Source: Thermothelomyces thermophilus ATCC 42464 (lineage: Eukaryota > Ascomycota > Sordariomycetes > Sordariales > Chaetomiaceae). Taken from it: a DNA stretch of 64,000 bases. Within the stretch, counting starts at the first letter, position 1, and every line of letters begins with the position of its first letter. Below the pieces are notes generated by a model that worked only from the letters and a program-made list of their open reading frames with translations, was not told the origin of the DNA and did no database searches. The translations under genes were made by a program, and so were the position numbers. The DNA lies in assembly GCF_000226095.1 (NCBI RefSeq), contig NC_016475.1, positions 372,001 through 436,000 on the forward strand. Direction: 5' to 3'. Positions 12,411-23,340 of this stretch are shown here, piece after piece.

Positions 12411-12537
12411 GGAGCAGAGAGACCACTCAGAGACCCCCGCCTTCATTCCTGCTGCAGTGTTGCACCACGCCTTCAGCTCCCGTGCTCCATCACCCCATCG
12501 ACAGCCAAATCATCGGCTACTCTTCAGAACCGACGAG

Positions 12538-13975
12538 ATGAGCTCAAACGAGAAGAAATCGGCCGAGCAGCAGTATTTTCCGCCTCCGCCTCCAGGTCCG
12601 CCGCCGGTACAGACCACGCAAACGAGCCCCCCGAAGCACCCCGACGAGACTCCCCTTCCCGATTACCCTGTTCCAGAATTCGCGCCCCCACCGGCAGCTG
12701 CAGAGGAAGACATCTACAACGCATCCCCGGTTGACGAGCATCCTCCAAAATGGGGTCACGGCCATGGCCATCATGGTGAGGAAGGCGAAGGAGAAGCAAA
12801 GAAGAAGTCGAACAGGCTTTCCGCGTTCGGCCATGCTATCACCAGCAAGGTTGCCGGCCCCGTCAACGCCCTTGCGAACAAATTTGGATCCGAAGGCTTC
12901 ATGCCAGAGTCTCTAGACAAGGAATGCGAGAAGGCGGCCAGGATTCTCAGGAGCTTTTGCAGTAAGCAACACTGTTGAAAAGCCACCACCCATGCATCGC
13001 CGCCCGCTGACTGACCTTTTGTTTTTCCAGAGGAGGGCATCTATACCGACGATGCCGTCCCTCCGGCAGCGACAACTCCTGCCGAGACAGCCGGTACTCA
13101 ACAGACATCAAGCAAGCCGCCCGCGTCGCCCTCGAGCAAAGCAAAGAAGTCCCACGCCCTCCTGACCATTCCCTCCAAGGTAATCGCCCGCGCCCAGGGC
13201 CTCGCAATTTTCACCGCTGTCCGCCTAGGCTTCCAAGCAACCGGTTCCAGCGGCAGCGGCATCCTGATCGCGCGTCTCGACGACGGCAGCTGGTCGCCGC
13301 CCTCGGGCATCCAGATCACCTCTATCGGTGCCGGTTTCGTCGCGGGCGTGGACATTTACGACTGCGTCCTCGTCATCAACACGCGCGAGGCCCTCGACAT
13401 GTTCATCAAGATACGCGTGAGCCTCGGCTCCGACCTAGCCGTTACTGCTGGGCCCTTCGGCGCAGGTGGCGCTTTGGATTGGGGTTTACCCGCTGGCGGC
13501 GACCGACAACGAGGAAAAGAAGCCAAAGGCAGCGCCAACCCCTCGTCCGGGGCAGCCACCCTCGCTCCATCGCCCCTCTCGGCCGATAACACGCAGTTCC
13601 AAACCCCTCCGGTGACGGAGGATCTAGACGAGGATGACTACGACGACGGTGGCAAGGGCAAGCACCCGGCTCGCCGGCCTAGCCCCTTCCGCGACGCGCT
13701 CAAGAAGCCTGTCTACAGCTACATCAAGTCCCGCGGCTTCTACGCCGGCGTGCAGATCGACGGTACCATCATTGCCCCGCGCGACAGGGCCAACGCGGAA
13801 GTTTACGGCAAGGGCGTTTCGGTGGGCAGAATCCTGCGCGGTGAGGTGCCGGCCCGGAGCCTTGCGAATCTCGCCCAGCAGCAGCATGGAGGGGCCCTGT
13901 CGACCTGGCCTGGCGGCGCGAAGGTCCTCTACGACGTCTTGAGGGGTGCCGAGCAAGGGTGGAAGGGCCATGGTC

Positions 13976-14007
<32 letters not shown>

Positions 14008-14469
14008 GAGGCAGCTGGCCAACAGGCACCACCATATTCTGCACACAGTGGAACTGTGAGTCCCGGGTACGGCGGACCCAGTCCCGCGTTTGGCGCTCCA
14101 CCTGGGACGGGCGGGGCGCCGACGAGCGCGTGGGTCCCCCCTCCGCCTCCTCCCGGACCTCCTCCGGCTGCTGCTTCCGGCTCAACCGCGGCGCAAGGCG
14201 TGTACGGTGTCACGGCGGGGATGAAGGATTTGGGAATCGGATCTTCCTCGGGCGCCGCGCCTCCCCCGGCCGTGGGCACTTCATCCGCGGCGGCAGCAAA
14301 GGCTGCCGAAGCCGCTGCCGAGGCGGCGCGTGCGCAGCAGGAAGAGGAAGCCTATCCGCCGCCGCCGTCGTACTCGGACCCGCCCGCCGAGGATGACCTC
14401 CCGCCTGCGTACGAGGAGGACGAGAGGTACAAACACTTTGCAGGCGATAGCAAGACGGGGCTGCATTGA
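12538..14469 (+). CDS. SYLF (Ysc84-type) domain protein with proline-rich and polyglutamine tail
   Basis: Two exons, 12538-12961 and 13031-14469, joined through a 69-bp GT/AG intron to give 620 residues. Residues 1-100 are Pro-rich with a His/Gly patch near 'WGHGHGHHG'. The SYLF domain covers about residues 190-420: it begins 'KVIARAQGLAIFTAVRLGF', has the Gly-rich turn 'GSSGSGILIARLDDGSW' and ends in 'GFYAGVQIDGTIIAPR'. In yeast Ysc84/Lsb3 and animal SH3YL1 this domain binds phosphoinositides, and in yeast also actin, at endocytic sites. No SH3 domain follows, unlike yeast Ysc84; instead residues ~450-620 are Pro/Ala/Gln-rich with an 11-Gln run and PPPSY/PPAY motifs that could bind WW or SH3 partners. 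A cytosolic or cortical role in endocytosis is inferred from the family. Confidence 0.88.
13975..14007 (+). repeat. CAA trinucleotide repeat (polyglutamine)
   Basis: Eleven CAA codons in frame in the SYLF protein's C-terminal region; expected to vary in length between strains. Confidence 0.9.
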
Positions 14470-15172
14470 CGGGGAGAAGGTATTGCGCATCTGAGGTGAT
14501 GCGGAACAACAGCTCTGACCTCGTCAAGCGTTTGGTTTTCCACTCGGATGTCTACCTTATCTATTCCGCTCGGTTATTTCAATGTGATTTTCGAGAACCT
14601 TGATTAGCAGTTTTTCTAGCGTAGCGGAATTAGTACTTAGGAAACTCAAAGCGACTATTAGTCGTATTTGATGCTTCTCCATTTCCATTCGACGGGACCG
14701 CCTTGTTTTTGACATTGAGAAACAATATTTCTCTTATTAATTGTTATAGCAACAGATATTACCATTAACTAGTAGTGTGAAATGATTATGCCCTACAAGT
14801 ACGTTGGGCAATTAAGACCTCCTCAAGGTACTTGAACCTCGGCATGGTCGCATGGCAATCAAAGACATCTGTTCATCTGTTCATTCCCAACTGGTATGAA
14901 TACATATAGAAAGGCCTTGTCAAAACCCAACCACACATCCCAGCGATTTCTTTGTCGCACCCTGCAGCAACGCCGACCTGGACCCGCCCGCATACTTACC
15001 TAAATACATCATCATAACACCCTATATTCCTGTATGTACCTCCCTAGGGTCGGCCAGCGTACCGGCAGCAAAACTGTAAAGAAGAACTCAGAGAAGGGCA
15101 TCTTTGTATATTTACCCCACCGACATAGAATGGAAGAGCATGAAGTATAAAGGAAAAGGGAGAAAACAGGCT
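14470..15172. other. Intergenic between convergent genes
   Basis: 3' flanks of the SYLF gene and of the minus-strand glycosyltransferase. No gene is supported. Confidence 0.5.
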
Positions 15173-16882
15173 TCATGCCTCTGGCAGCCACACAATCTCA
15201 ATGATGCCATCGCGATTGTTCATTGGTGTCCCGTCGGGGTTCGTCCACCGCGAATCGTTGTGCTTGCCCACGTAGACCTGGCTGACGCTGCCGTCCGGGT
15301 TGACGGTGGCTTCGAGCAGCTCCCAGGCGATCTTGCGGCCCGTGTTGTGCAGCGACGGGCGCTGGGGGCCCATGCGGAAGTCGAGGTTCCAGCCCTTGTC
15401 CTCGGGCGCCGCGCGGAAGGTCCGCTCGAACTGGTTGAGGTCGAAGTCGATGCCGCGCGGGTAGTAGGCGACGCTGTAGCCGTTGGAGATGATGAAGCCG
15501 TCGGCCGTCTGGAAGCGCTGGAAGGTGCAGTCCTCGCCGCAGGCGTGCGCCACCTTGGTGTACTGGAAGGGGCGGGCGAGGTGCCAGATGCCGCCGCGGT
15601 AATGGTGCAGCGAGAGGGGCTTAATGCCGGACTCGTAGAAGCCGGACGGGTCGCCCATGATGTCGAGCTGCCAGAGGTCGTTGAGCAGCGTGAGCTTGAC
15701 CTCGGAGTTTTGGTAGATGCAATTGCGCAGCATGATGTCGCCCTGCGGGCCCCAGCCCGTGTTGGACTCCTGGATCTTCTGCTCCGAGCTGCAGTTCTCG
15801 AAGTTCTCGGCGATGATCTTGGCCATGGGCCGGCTCAAGAACACACCGGCGCCGCCAAATGCTTGCGGACCGTGGCGCTCAATGTTATTGACGTCTTCGG
15901 AGAAAGTGCCGATGTACATGGGCCTCTCGTGGTCGTACTGGGCGAACCTGTCGGCGAGCGCGTGGAACGACGGGAAGAAGGTGTCGTCGTCGCAGACGAC
16001 CAACCACTTCCTGCGGGGCCGTTCGGGGTGGTTGTAGAGGGTGGGCGCGAGAGCCAGATAGCGCACCGCCATGATCAGGCTGGAGCTCGAGCGATACACG
16101 TCCACGTCGATGCCGACGGAGCTGAGCTTGTTGTACGCATCTTCAAGCTCCTCCGGTTGGGCGTCGACCAGGAGCAGAACGAGCTTCCCGCCGTTGGAGT
16201 TGCCCTTGCCGTCCGTGAGCCAGTAGGACCACTCGTTGATCGGGCTGGTCCGGGGGTCGGTGAATCTCTGGTAGGTGGTTGAGACGCCAAACATGAAGTC
16301 GGAACCGTTGGCCGTGGCGGGGTACGGAGACTTGGTAACGGGCGCAAGGAGGGGCTCCGGGCACGTCTCGGCCTCGTACTCCTTGTTCACGTCCACCACC
16401 TTGACGGCGTCGACTAGGAAGTCCTGCTGGAGCCGCGTAATGGACCTTCTCGGAATGTCTTGGCGGCTAGCTTGGATGTATCGCTTGGTGTATTCAAACG
16501 TCTCCTGGAGCCCAAATTGTTGCTGCCACCTCCGGAGGCGATCCATGTCGTAGTCGCAAGTCATGACGCGCGACGAACTCGAGGGCGTCGGCTTGGAATC
16601 CTCCGCTGTAACATTCTTCTCGTCTTGTTCCTCCTGCTTCGGCGGGTGGTCCACGGGACCACCCCAGCCCGCGGACTCGGGATGGCCCAACGGTTTTTGC
16701 AGCGACATGGCCTCCCGGGCTGATGCAGCTGTCTTGGCGATGGCTGACTGTACATCCACGTCTGACCGGAGGACTACCCCGCCAACCGCAAGCATGGCGA
16801 TCGTGAGGACGACGGCTCTTGTGAAGGTATTCCGCATGCTGAAGCAGCGGTTCCGGTGTTTCGCAACGCCCAACCCCATCAT
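15173..16882 (-). CDS. Type II membrane glycosyltransferase, Fringe/GT31-like
   Basis: Uninterrupted frame of 569 residues. A short basic cytosolic N-terminus is followed by one hydrophobic segment (residues ~21-38), then a stem of low complexity, the layout of a Golgi type II membrane protein. The catalytic part resembles the Fringe-like GT31 fold: 'WLVVCDDDTFF' carries the metal-binding Asp cluster (D298-D300); 'FGGAGVFLS' (342-350) and 'GWGPQGD' (376-382) are the usual Gly-rich and acidic acceptor-side motifs; 'SLHHYRGG' (424-431) supplies a conserved His. Many fungi carry such orphan GT31-like proteins, and donor and acceptor are unknown. The next Met is residue 16, just before the membrane segment, and would also serve as a start. 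Expected role: sugar transfer to secreted or cell-wall glycans (inference). Confidence 0.8.
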   Translation of the reverse strand: MMGLGVAKHRNRCFSMRNTFTRAVVLTIAMLAVGGVVLRSDVDVQSAIAKTAASAREAMSLQKPLGHPESAGWGGPVDHPPKQEEQDEKNVTAEDSKPTPSSSSRVMTCDYDMDRLRRWQQQFGLQETFEYTKRYIQASRQDIPRRSITRLQQDFLVDAVKVVDVNKEYEAETCPEPLLAPVTKSPYPATANGSDFMFGVSTTYQRFTDPRTSPINEWSYWLTDGKGNSNGGKLVLLLVDAQPEELEDAYNKLSSVGIDVDVYRSSSSLIMAVRYLALAPTLYNHPERPRRKWLVVCDDDTFFPSFHALADRFAQYDHERPMYIGTFSEDVNNIERHGPQAFGGAGVFLSRPMAKIIAENFENCSSEQKIQESNTGWGPQGDIMLRNCIYQNSEVKLTLLNDLWQLDIMGDPSGFYESGIKPLSLHHYRGGIWHLARPFQYTKVAHACGEDCTFQRFQTADGFIISNGYSVAYYPRGIDFDLNQFERTFRAAPEDKGWNLDFRMGPQRPSLHNTGRKIAWELLEATVNPDGSVSQVYVGKHNDSRWTNPDGTPMNNRDGIIEIVWLPEA

Positions 16883-19329
16883 GGCGCTTTATTGTTAATA
16901 CGGCCCCAGATGATCTTACTGGTGAGTCGAAATCCAAATCGCCCAAAGGGGCGATCTTCGAATCACGGGGCGGAAGAGAGAAGCGAAATTGGCAATCGCG
17001 CCTCCGGCTTTGGAAGTACGGCGTGACGGCTCAGCAGTCTGTCAGGAAGGCGCGGCTTGCCGGCCCCCGCCGAGGGCAAGCGCGCTCAAGTGGCGTAAGT
17101 AATTAAGTAAAGAGGGAAAGGGTTCTCAGCAAAGATCTCTATTAATTAGGCTCCCTCGTTCTCGGGCGGGATTGGATGTCAGATTTCTTTGACCGCCAAA
17201 TAGCAGAGAACGACCTCGCAGAAACGAAAAGATGGGATGGAACGGGGCAAGTGAGCGATAGGAGAGGCGAGGGAAACAGAAACGAAACGAGCGCAAGGAG
17301 TAAAAGGACGCAGGGACACAAAAAGGCACAACGGGAGCGGGTGTTACAATGTTGAGGACTGATTCAGGAATCGCAAGGGCCGAAACGGGAGAGCAAGGAT
17401 GCACCAAGTAGTCGGCGATCTTCAGGGGACTTGCAACGCCCATCTCATGGGTCGCTGGCCGACGAGGGCCGTGATTCCACAGTCGTTCGAGCGGGTCACC
17501 ATTACGCGGCCACACACGGTGGGGATGGAAGTCACCGCTGCTAAAATCGACTTCTCAAACCTTCTACGTTTACGAAGCATCGCCAGGAGACGATGGATGT
17601 GGAGCCGCCACGGTGTGGGTTCATACGGTGCGAGCCAATTCGAGTTATCAATACCGCGATATGAAACGACGGTACCAAAGGGAAAGAAGCCTGAGGATCC
17701 CATCTCTAGAGGATGTGACATGCTGTAAACCGCTTCGGTGATCACGGAGGAGCGTGCCAATCGAGTAGTTCCGTTTGGCAAGTCGTCGGAGGGCCTGCGA
17801 CCGAGACAAACAATCTACTACATATGTACAGGAGTTTGCACGGTTCGCTGTGGCCACCCGTCTTGCCTGATGGCGGGATATGCACCGCCCCCTGGGGCAA
17901 GGCATTCCACAACTTAGTCCGAGATCAGCATGATCTTCGACCATTATCCCAGTTTGTTGTTGGGGGTTGGCCCGTAAATGGCCACGAATCGCTCTTCTAC
18001 AGTAAGCCCAGCCACCCTCCACCTCTCTCGTGTCATGGGCGCAAATAACTGTTTTTATCTCCCTTTGCAAAACCAATCGCGGTCTCGAGCTTCTTCGATG
18101 GGGCCCGGTTAGCTCCGCGTACGCTATCCTTAGCCCAAACCCACCTCTCTGGTTCGTAATTTAGGGCCCAGAGCCCAGCCCTTTACCCTTAAGGATTGAC
18201 GATGAGGTCATCGGCGGGGCTCGGTCGGACCTTCGGTAGCGGTTTCAGATCAACTGGGGGCTGTCCCTTGTAATCCGTACTACAGTAGTGTAGCTTTGTG
18301 CAAGTGGGCCTTCGCGTAATTCACGGACCGCTGAGGAATGCAGATCTTCCAAGGCGTTTTTACGAGTACACGCTCTTAAAGGTCGCAGAGATCTGCAAGG
18401 ACGGTATTTGGATGATATTGCCATGCGCTTTCTTTCAGCCTCCTCGATGCAGGTAACAGCAAGCGAACCGGTCGACGACGCTAACAGGGTTGGCCGCCTC
18501 CAATCAGTTCTTTAAGAATATATTAGAAAATTTCCTCAAGGCCGCTCATCCCCCGCTCGGTCACACTCCACGATCGATAATGACTTCTGGTGTCCGTGGG
18601 GTGTTAAAATGCGAAGCTTAATACACTTGTATGTGCATGCGTACCTACATACGAGGACCTTGTAGCAACTGTCTCATCGACTGGCAACGATTGCCGTGCT
18701 GGAGCAAACTACTAATGCCAAGAAGACGAAAGCCAAGCGCCAAGGATTGATTAGCTCCCGCTCGCCAAGTGTTGGGAGGGGTACTAGTTATACACTAGTG
18801 TAAAGAAGTTGGACCAAAGCAAAGAGCGATCGGTGCCTCGGTACTTTGCAGAAGTATGTACTGTACAAGTGAGCAAGAAGCGGGGCGCACAGCTTATAGA
18901 TCAATTTAGGGAGAGAGTTGATCACACAGATCATGAGGAGTGATAGAGGCAAAGGCTGATACCCGCAGTGGCCGGATCCGGACCTTGGTGACAAGAAAAC
19001 TGCTGCTGCAGCTTGTCGAAAGTGGAGGCGGCGGCAGGTTCTATCCACTGCAATCGGCAGGTGAGCCCTAACTCGCATATCTTATCTCCTCTGCGGTCTT
19101 CAATGGGATCGAACGCTTTCGAAGGCTCGACCACTCGTTCACTCTACTTGAAACGGCAAACAGCCAACAACCAACCGCCAAAAGTATCTGCAAGCTCTGG
19201 GTGCCCTGCCATGCCTACCACCGACGCACTTTCATCATAGCGACGCCCCCCCAGTGTACCAATAACAACTTGGCGATCGACCGCTACAAATCCGATAATC
19301 AGCTCACACTACGTCCGTACACCAGAGTT
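16883..19329. other. Intergenic, nothing recognised
   Basis: About 2.4 kb. The right 400 bp lie downstream of the minus-strand gene ending at 19330. Frames of 60-140 codons occur on both strands, but none has a recognisable motif or paired splice sites. Confidence 0.45.
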
Positions 19330-21993
19330 TTAAATCAGCCTGAATCCCTTCAGTTCCCCTGCCCTCCAATCCTCCCACCTCCCCACCGTCCTGCAAGCCT
19401 CTACCACCACCCCGGTGTCACAGACGAGAACAGGCGGTGGTGCAAACCGCACCCGGCTCCCTCTCCCACCACCACCACCGCCAGCAAGGCCACCAGAAGA
19501 GCCATCACGCCCGCCAAGAAGGATCTCAAAAACCCCCTTCATCCGCACCAGCACAACCCTCGTCCTGGCCCCGGTCACGTCCATCATGAACTCGATCACC
19601 CCTTCCTCCTCCTCCCCATCCTCCTCCCCTTTCTTATTCTCCACCTCGTGGTGCTGTAATAGCCCTTGCTCCTCCCACCGTGGGCCGCTACCTTCACCAC
19701 CGCGGTGGTGGCCCCAACCAAAGATGTCGACGACCTCGACCGGGCGCGACGACGCGACGAGGCGGAACCAGTCCTCGGCCCGCCGCACGCGTGCCGCGGC
19801 GCCGGGGCTGAGACCGGGGAAGGCCCATCGGAGGGTCTTGGTCCACGGTCTGGCTTGCCCCGCAGCGTCGCCGTCGTAGTAGGAGGAGGCGCGCCGGGCC
19901 GTGTAGCGGCGCGAGGCGTCCGATTCGGAGCAGTAGATGCAGGCCAGGGGTGCCGGCTCTTCCGGATCGCGCGGCGGTGCATGGCCGTTGCTGAGCTTGC
20001 GACGCTTGGCGGGAGGGAGGAGAGCGTCGTCGCTCGGGAGTCCTGAGCCGCTCCCTGTGTCGGGAGCGGCGGCGGCGGCTTGAGAGGGGGCGCTGCGCTG
20101 CTGCTGCTCGAGGCGTCGTTTAGCCGCCGCGAGCTTGTCGCTGATCGATCGGAGGAAGAGGCTCCTGGGGGTGCTCATGCCGAGGATTCTCTCCATCTGA
20201 GCGAGGCTTGGTCGCGGTTGCAGATCGTTCTCGAGCACCGTAATCTGGTTCTGCGCTGTGGCGGCCTCCCGGCCCGTGAGAGTAGCAATCGCCGCATCGC
20301 GAGCTTTTGTGGCGAGAGTGCTGGCGAACAGCGAGGGCATATGCGTCGACAGTTGGACCTTGTCACTGGCGTCTTGCAACGCGTTGTCGAACTCCCACCA
20401 CCATCTGGATTCCGCGTCTACACCACTCGGGTGACTCTCGTCGGGCGGTATGGTTACCGCCATTCTCCACTGGACAAGCATCCCTCTGCATGCCGTAGTC
20501 ATAGCGTCAAAGAATCTTGGCTCGATGCCGACTTCCTGTCGTAAACCCTCTAGCAGCTTATGCACTTCACCCTTCTGCGTCTCCGCGAGTCCAGCAGTGG
20601 GCCTCTCAGCAAGAATGCGTAGGAGTACAATGCCGACAACCTCAGACATATATTCGCTGAAATGCGGTGCTTCCCAGCTGCGGCCGGAATGTGCCATGAT
20701 GATCATCTTCTTTGCCGTCACACTGCCCCCGGCAGCCGCACAGGCGTTTCCGTCTCCGCCGTGCTCGCCTCCCTGGCCTTCGGACCCCGGCCCGTGACGG
20801 TGTAAACATCCGGATGCCGCGGGCGGTGGGCTCCTCAATCTCGCCCGGCTCGCGGACCGCTTTTCCAGATACGCCTCCGTAGCGTGCTGCTCGGCCTGCT
20901 CCGCCTCGCTGGACAGCCTCCGCAACTCCCGCAGCGCCGCCCCGCCGCCAAGCAGGTGCAGGATGCGGACGACACCGTCGCGGACCCGGACCCAGCGCGC
21001 CACTTCGTCGCGGAAGCACGCCTCGCAATAGACATTACCCGGGCGGGCGGGCGCCCTGTGGATGCTGTAATATAGCGGCGGTGGGTCGATGCCGAGGTCC
21101 CAGATTCTGGGATCGGCTTCGGGAGTGTGGTCGGGTGCTGGTGGCGGTGGCGGCGGCGGCGGCTGCGCCGGCCCAGTTTCCGAACCCGGGGAGATATGGT
21201 AAGAACTATTTGCGAATGCGGGATCGAGGAGCGTAAATAAACCTGGGGCCGCGTCTGTGGCGACTGGAGGTGGGTGCCGCTTTTTGGGCCGTTTCTTGGA
21301 GCCTTTGAGGAGCTTGGGAACCTTTGGCATGGGGCCAGGCCCGGTTGGGATGTAGTCCTCGTCCATTTCCTTGTCGTGGGGATCGGCTTCCCCATCTTCA
21401 CTGAGGTCTTCTTCCCCCCTCGCGGGCGACGTTGAGGGAGAGACGGATGCAGTATCTCGAAGACGCGGGCTCGGAACATGCTGCCAAAAGACGCCATCAT
21501 TACGCCTCCCTATTCCCGTCGTCAGACTGGCCCCCCTGTGGCCTTTCTCTCTTCTCGCAAGCTCAGCGTCCGGTGCTGAATCAACTGACGACTCGGAAGT
21601 TCCATAGAGTTCCTTCCGTGCGACATGCTGTGTAGCATGTGGCCGGTCCGACACTCTCAACCTCGTTCCTTGTTTTACACAGGTCCCCCCTGGTTTTGGC
21701 GACGGGTCGTTCAGCACAGATTCGCGCTTGCGCTTCCCGCTGGAAGTGGGCGTTGTTGTCTCGTATCTGGCCGTGCCATTCCCGGGCTCGGGGATCGCTT
21801 TTCTCCCGACTTTGGCCCCTTGAACCGCTGCCTCCCCCAGCATAGAGGCACGTTCCTCGAGAGCATCGATTAGAGTTGTCTCATTCGTTTGAGCGCCGGC
21901 TACTTGCGCCGCCCGAGCTCTTGTCACGCGCCCAAAGGGGACGGACTCGTTCTTATCGGTCGCATTTCCTCCTGCCATAAATTCGGCGCTCAA
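19330..21993 (-). CDS. Large fungal hypothetical protein with two CxxC motifs
   Basis: Single open frame of 887 residues, ATG at 21993 (a second ATG at 21978 is equally possible). I do not recognise the family. The N-terminal ~300 residues look disordered, Ser/Thr/Arg-rich with a basic stretch ('SKKRPKKRHPPP') that could be a nuclear signal and a poly-Pro run. A more ordered region starts near residue 315, with 'VYCEACFRDEVARWVRVRDG' (C322/C325). A helical segment (~425-560) follows, then a Gln/Ala-rich linker, and a C-terminal part from ~680 with 'CIYCSES' and 'EDWFRLV'. The C-terminus has an acidic patch and a Gly-rich patch. The two Cys pairs may bind a metal together. The length of the open frame and its GC-rich codon use support a real gene; a nuclear role is only a guess. 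Confidence 0.7.
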   Translation of the reverse strand: MSAEFMAGGNATDKNESVPFGRVTRARAAQVAGAQTNETTLIDALEERASMLGEAAVQGAKVGRKAIPEPGNGTARYETTTPTSSGKRKRESVLNDPSPKPGGTCVKQGTRLRVSDRPHATQHVARKELYGTSESSVDSAPDAELARREKGHRGASLTTGIGRRNDGVFWQHVPSPRLRDTASVSPSTSPARGEEDLSEDGEADPHDKEMDEDYIPTGPGPMPKVPKLLKGSKKRPKKRHPPPVATDAAPGLFTLLDPAFANSSYHISPGSETGPAQPPPPPPPPAPDHTPEADPRIWDLGIDPPPLYYSIHRAPARPGNVYCEACFRDEVARWVRVRDGVVRILHLLGGGAALRELRRLSSEAEQAEQHATEAYLEKRSASRARLRSPPPAASGCLHRHGPGSEGQGGEHGGDGNACAAAGGSVTAKKMIIMAHSGRSWEAPHFSEYMSEVVGIVLLRILAERPTAGLAETQKGEVHKLLEGLRQEVGIEPRFFDAMTTACRGMLVQWRMAVTIPPDESHPSGVDAESRWWWEFDNALQDASDKVQLSTHMPSLFASTLATKARDAAIATLTGREAATAQNQITVLENDLQPRPSLAQMERILGMSTPRSLFLRSISDKLAAAKRRLEQQQRSAPSQAAAAAPDTGSGSGLPSDDALLPPAKRRKLSNGHAPPRDPEEPAPLACIYCSESDASRRYTARRASSYYDGDAAGQARPWTKTLRWAFPGLSPGAAARVRRAEDWFRLVASSRPVEVVDIFGWGHHRGGEGSGPRWEEQGLLQHHEVENKKGEEDGEEEEGVIEFMMDVTGARTRVVLVRMKGVFEILLGGRDGSSGGLAGGGGGGRGSRVRFAPPPVLVCDTGVVVEACRTVGRWEDWRAGELKGFRLI

Positions 21994-23340
21994 GGCTTAC
22001 GGGAGGAAGGAGTCTGAAGGTTTTCGTTTCGCCAAAGGTCAAGAGGTTGGACAGTTTCGATCTCGGCTAGTTGATGTCAATGGCCGGTCGCCCGAACGTT
22101 TGCTGGTTTGCTACCAATGCAGCTGATGACCTGTGTGATAGTGCTTTGCGACAGGTCGGCCTTGTGTAACGAAACGGAGTTTCCCAGCAATGCGCAACAG
22201 GACCTGTCTTATTCGGGAATTGACGAGCATTTTAACTGGTACGCTGTCCACACTGCTCAGACTCCTAGGTCGGGAAAACCAAGTAAATCGCTTTGAGGGT
22301 AGCGAGTCATGTTCAACTCTTCTTGTGGAAGCTCAGTAGTACTACGTTCCGGTTCTTTGTGATTTGGATCGAGCCGTCTTTGTTAGACAAATTCGGCGCG
22401 GGTTGAAACAATGGATATGGCCGTTTTCGGCACATCATGCCAGACTCTACTGAGTTCGGTCAGGATCGCCATTCGATTGGAATCAGAAAGCAATCAAAGC
22501 AAACGCATTCGAACATTGGAATTTCAAAGCAGCACAACTGGTATGTTTTCGCCAAGATTCGGTTCTTGTATAATTAATCCTTGATTCGAACCCCAAGGAT
22601 CAGATAAGAATTCGTAGGAGGGATTCTGAGGATTCAGAGCCTCAGCAGGTCACAAGTGTGAAGGGGAGGCCGCAGGGGAGGAATGAACTTCTTTTGCTTG
22701 CGTGTTGCACAATCCACATGGGCCAATTACATGCACGCATTTGTAATTAGCGAGCCTATGACGCTTCGAAGAGCTGCCCCGACGAGTTCACGATGTCAAG
22801 GGAAGGCTTATCCAGCAGATTCAATTGAAGCTATTACTTGGCACTGATCTTCCACGGCCTGTTCGTAATCGTCATCCAAGAAAAGGCACCATTTTCTTCC
22901 CAAGTATTCCACATACTTCTGCTGACTGGGGTTCTAACCCCTAACCCTTGCGGAGGATCACTTTGAGCGCCACCTGGTGTGCAACTTCCAGCTTCGAATA
23001 TTATCACGCCATGCGTGCAACAACAACCATCGTGGGCATCTTTACGGCGACATCTTAGTCGACGCCGATAAGTAAGCGCCGAGCAAGTTCAAGAACTGCA
23101 AAGCAGTGAGGAAATACCCTCTGATACCCGATGCCCCAAGAAGACGACCCGTTCTCGCTCACAATCCGCAACTGCGGCGATACAAACGTGAGCACTGAAG
23201 AGACTGGCCACATAATATTTAACCTCACCAGACTCATCGACGCGACAACCTCAGCACTGAACTTTCAATCACCGTCGCACAGCTAAGTGCTTGGGCCAAT
23301 TGACCGTAAAACAGGGACAAAAAAAGTCAAAGAAAAAAAA
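21994..23340. other. Intergenic between divergent genes
   Basis: Shared upstream region of the minus-strand hypothetical gene and the plus-strand transporter. No gene is supported. A T-loop-like sequence near 22580 on the minus strand does not fold as a tRNA. Confidence 0.5.

Larger units (their letters stand above)
5833..12537. other. Long gene-poor stretch (about 6.7 kb)
   Basis: The first ~400 bp are the laccase promoter side and the last ~150 bp the SYLF promoter side. In between, frames up to ~200 codons exist on both strands, but none shows a domain, a signal sequence or convincing splice structure. Base composition stays near 50% GC with CpA and TpG intact, so it is not RIP-damaged. 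It contains tetranucleotide repeats (8731-8745, 9836-9859) and poly-C runs (near 10133 and 10520). No tRNA or 5S rRNA was found by eye. Confidence 0.5.

Noticed and set aside
17126-18076. Overlapping minus-strand frames of 119-142 codons
   Set aside because: No motif, no paired splice sites, and equally long frames on the other strand.
22570-22605. T-loop-like sequence (GGTTCGAATC on the minus strand), possible tRNA
   Set aside because: The flanking bases do not form a 5-bp stem around a 7-base loop and no anticodon or acceptor stem was found.
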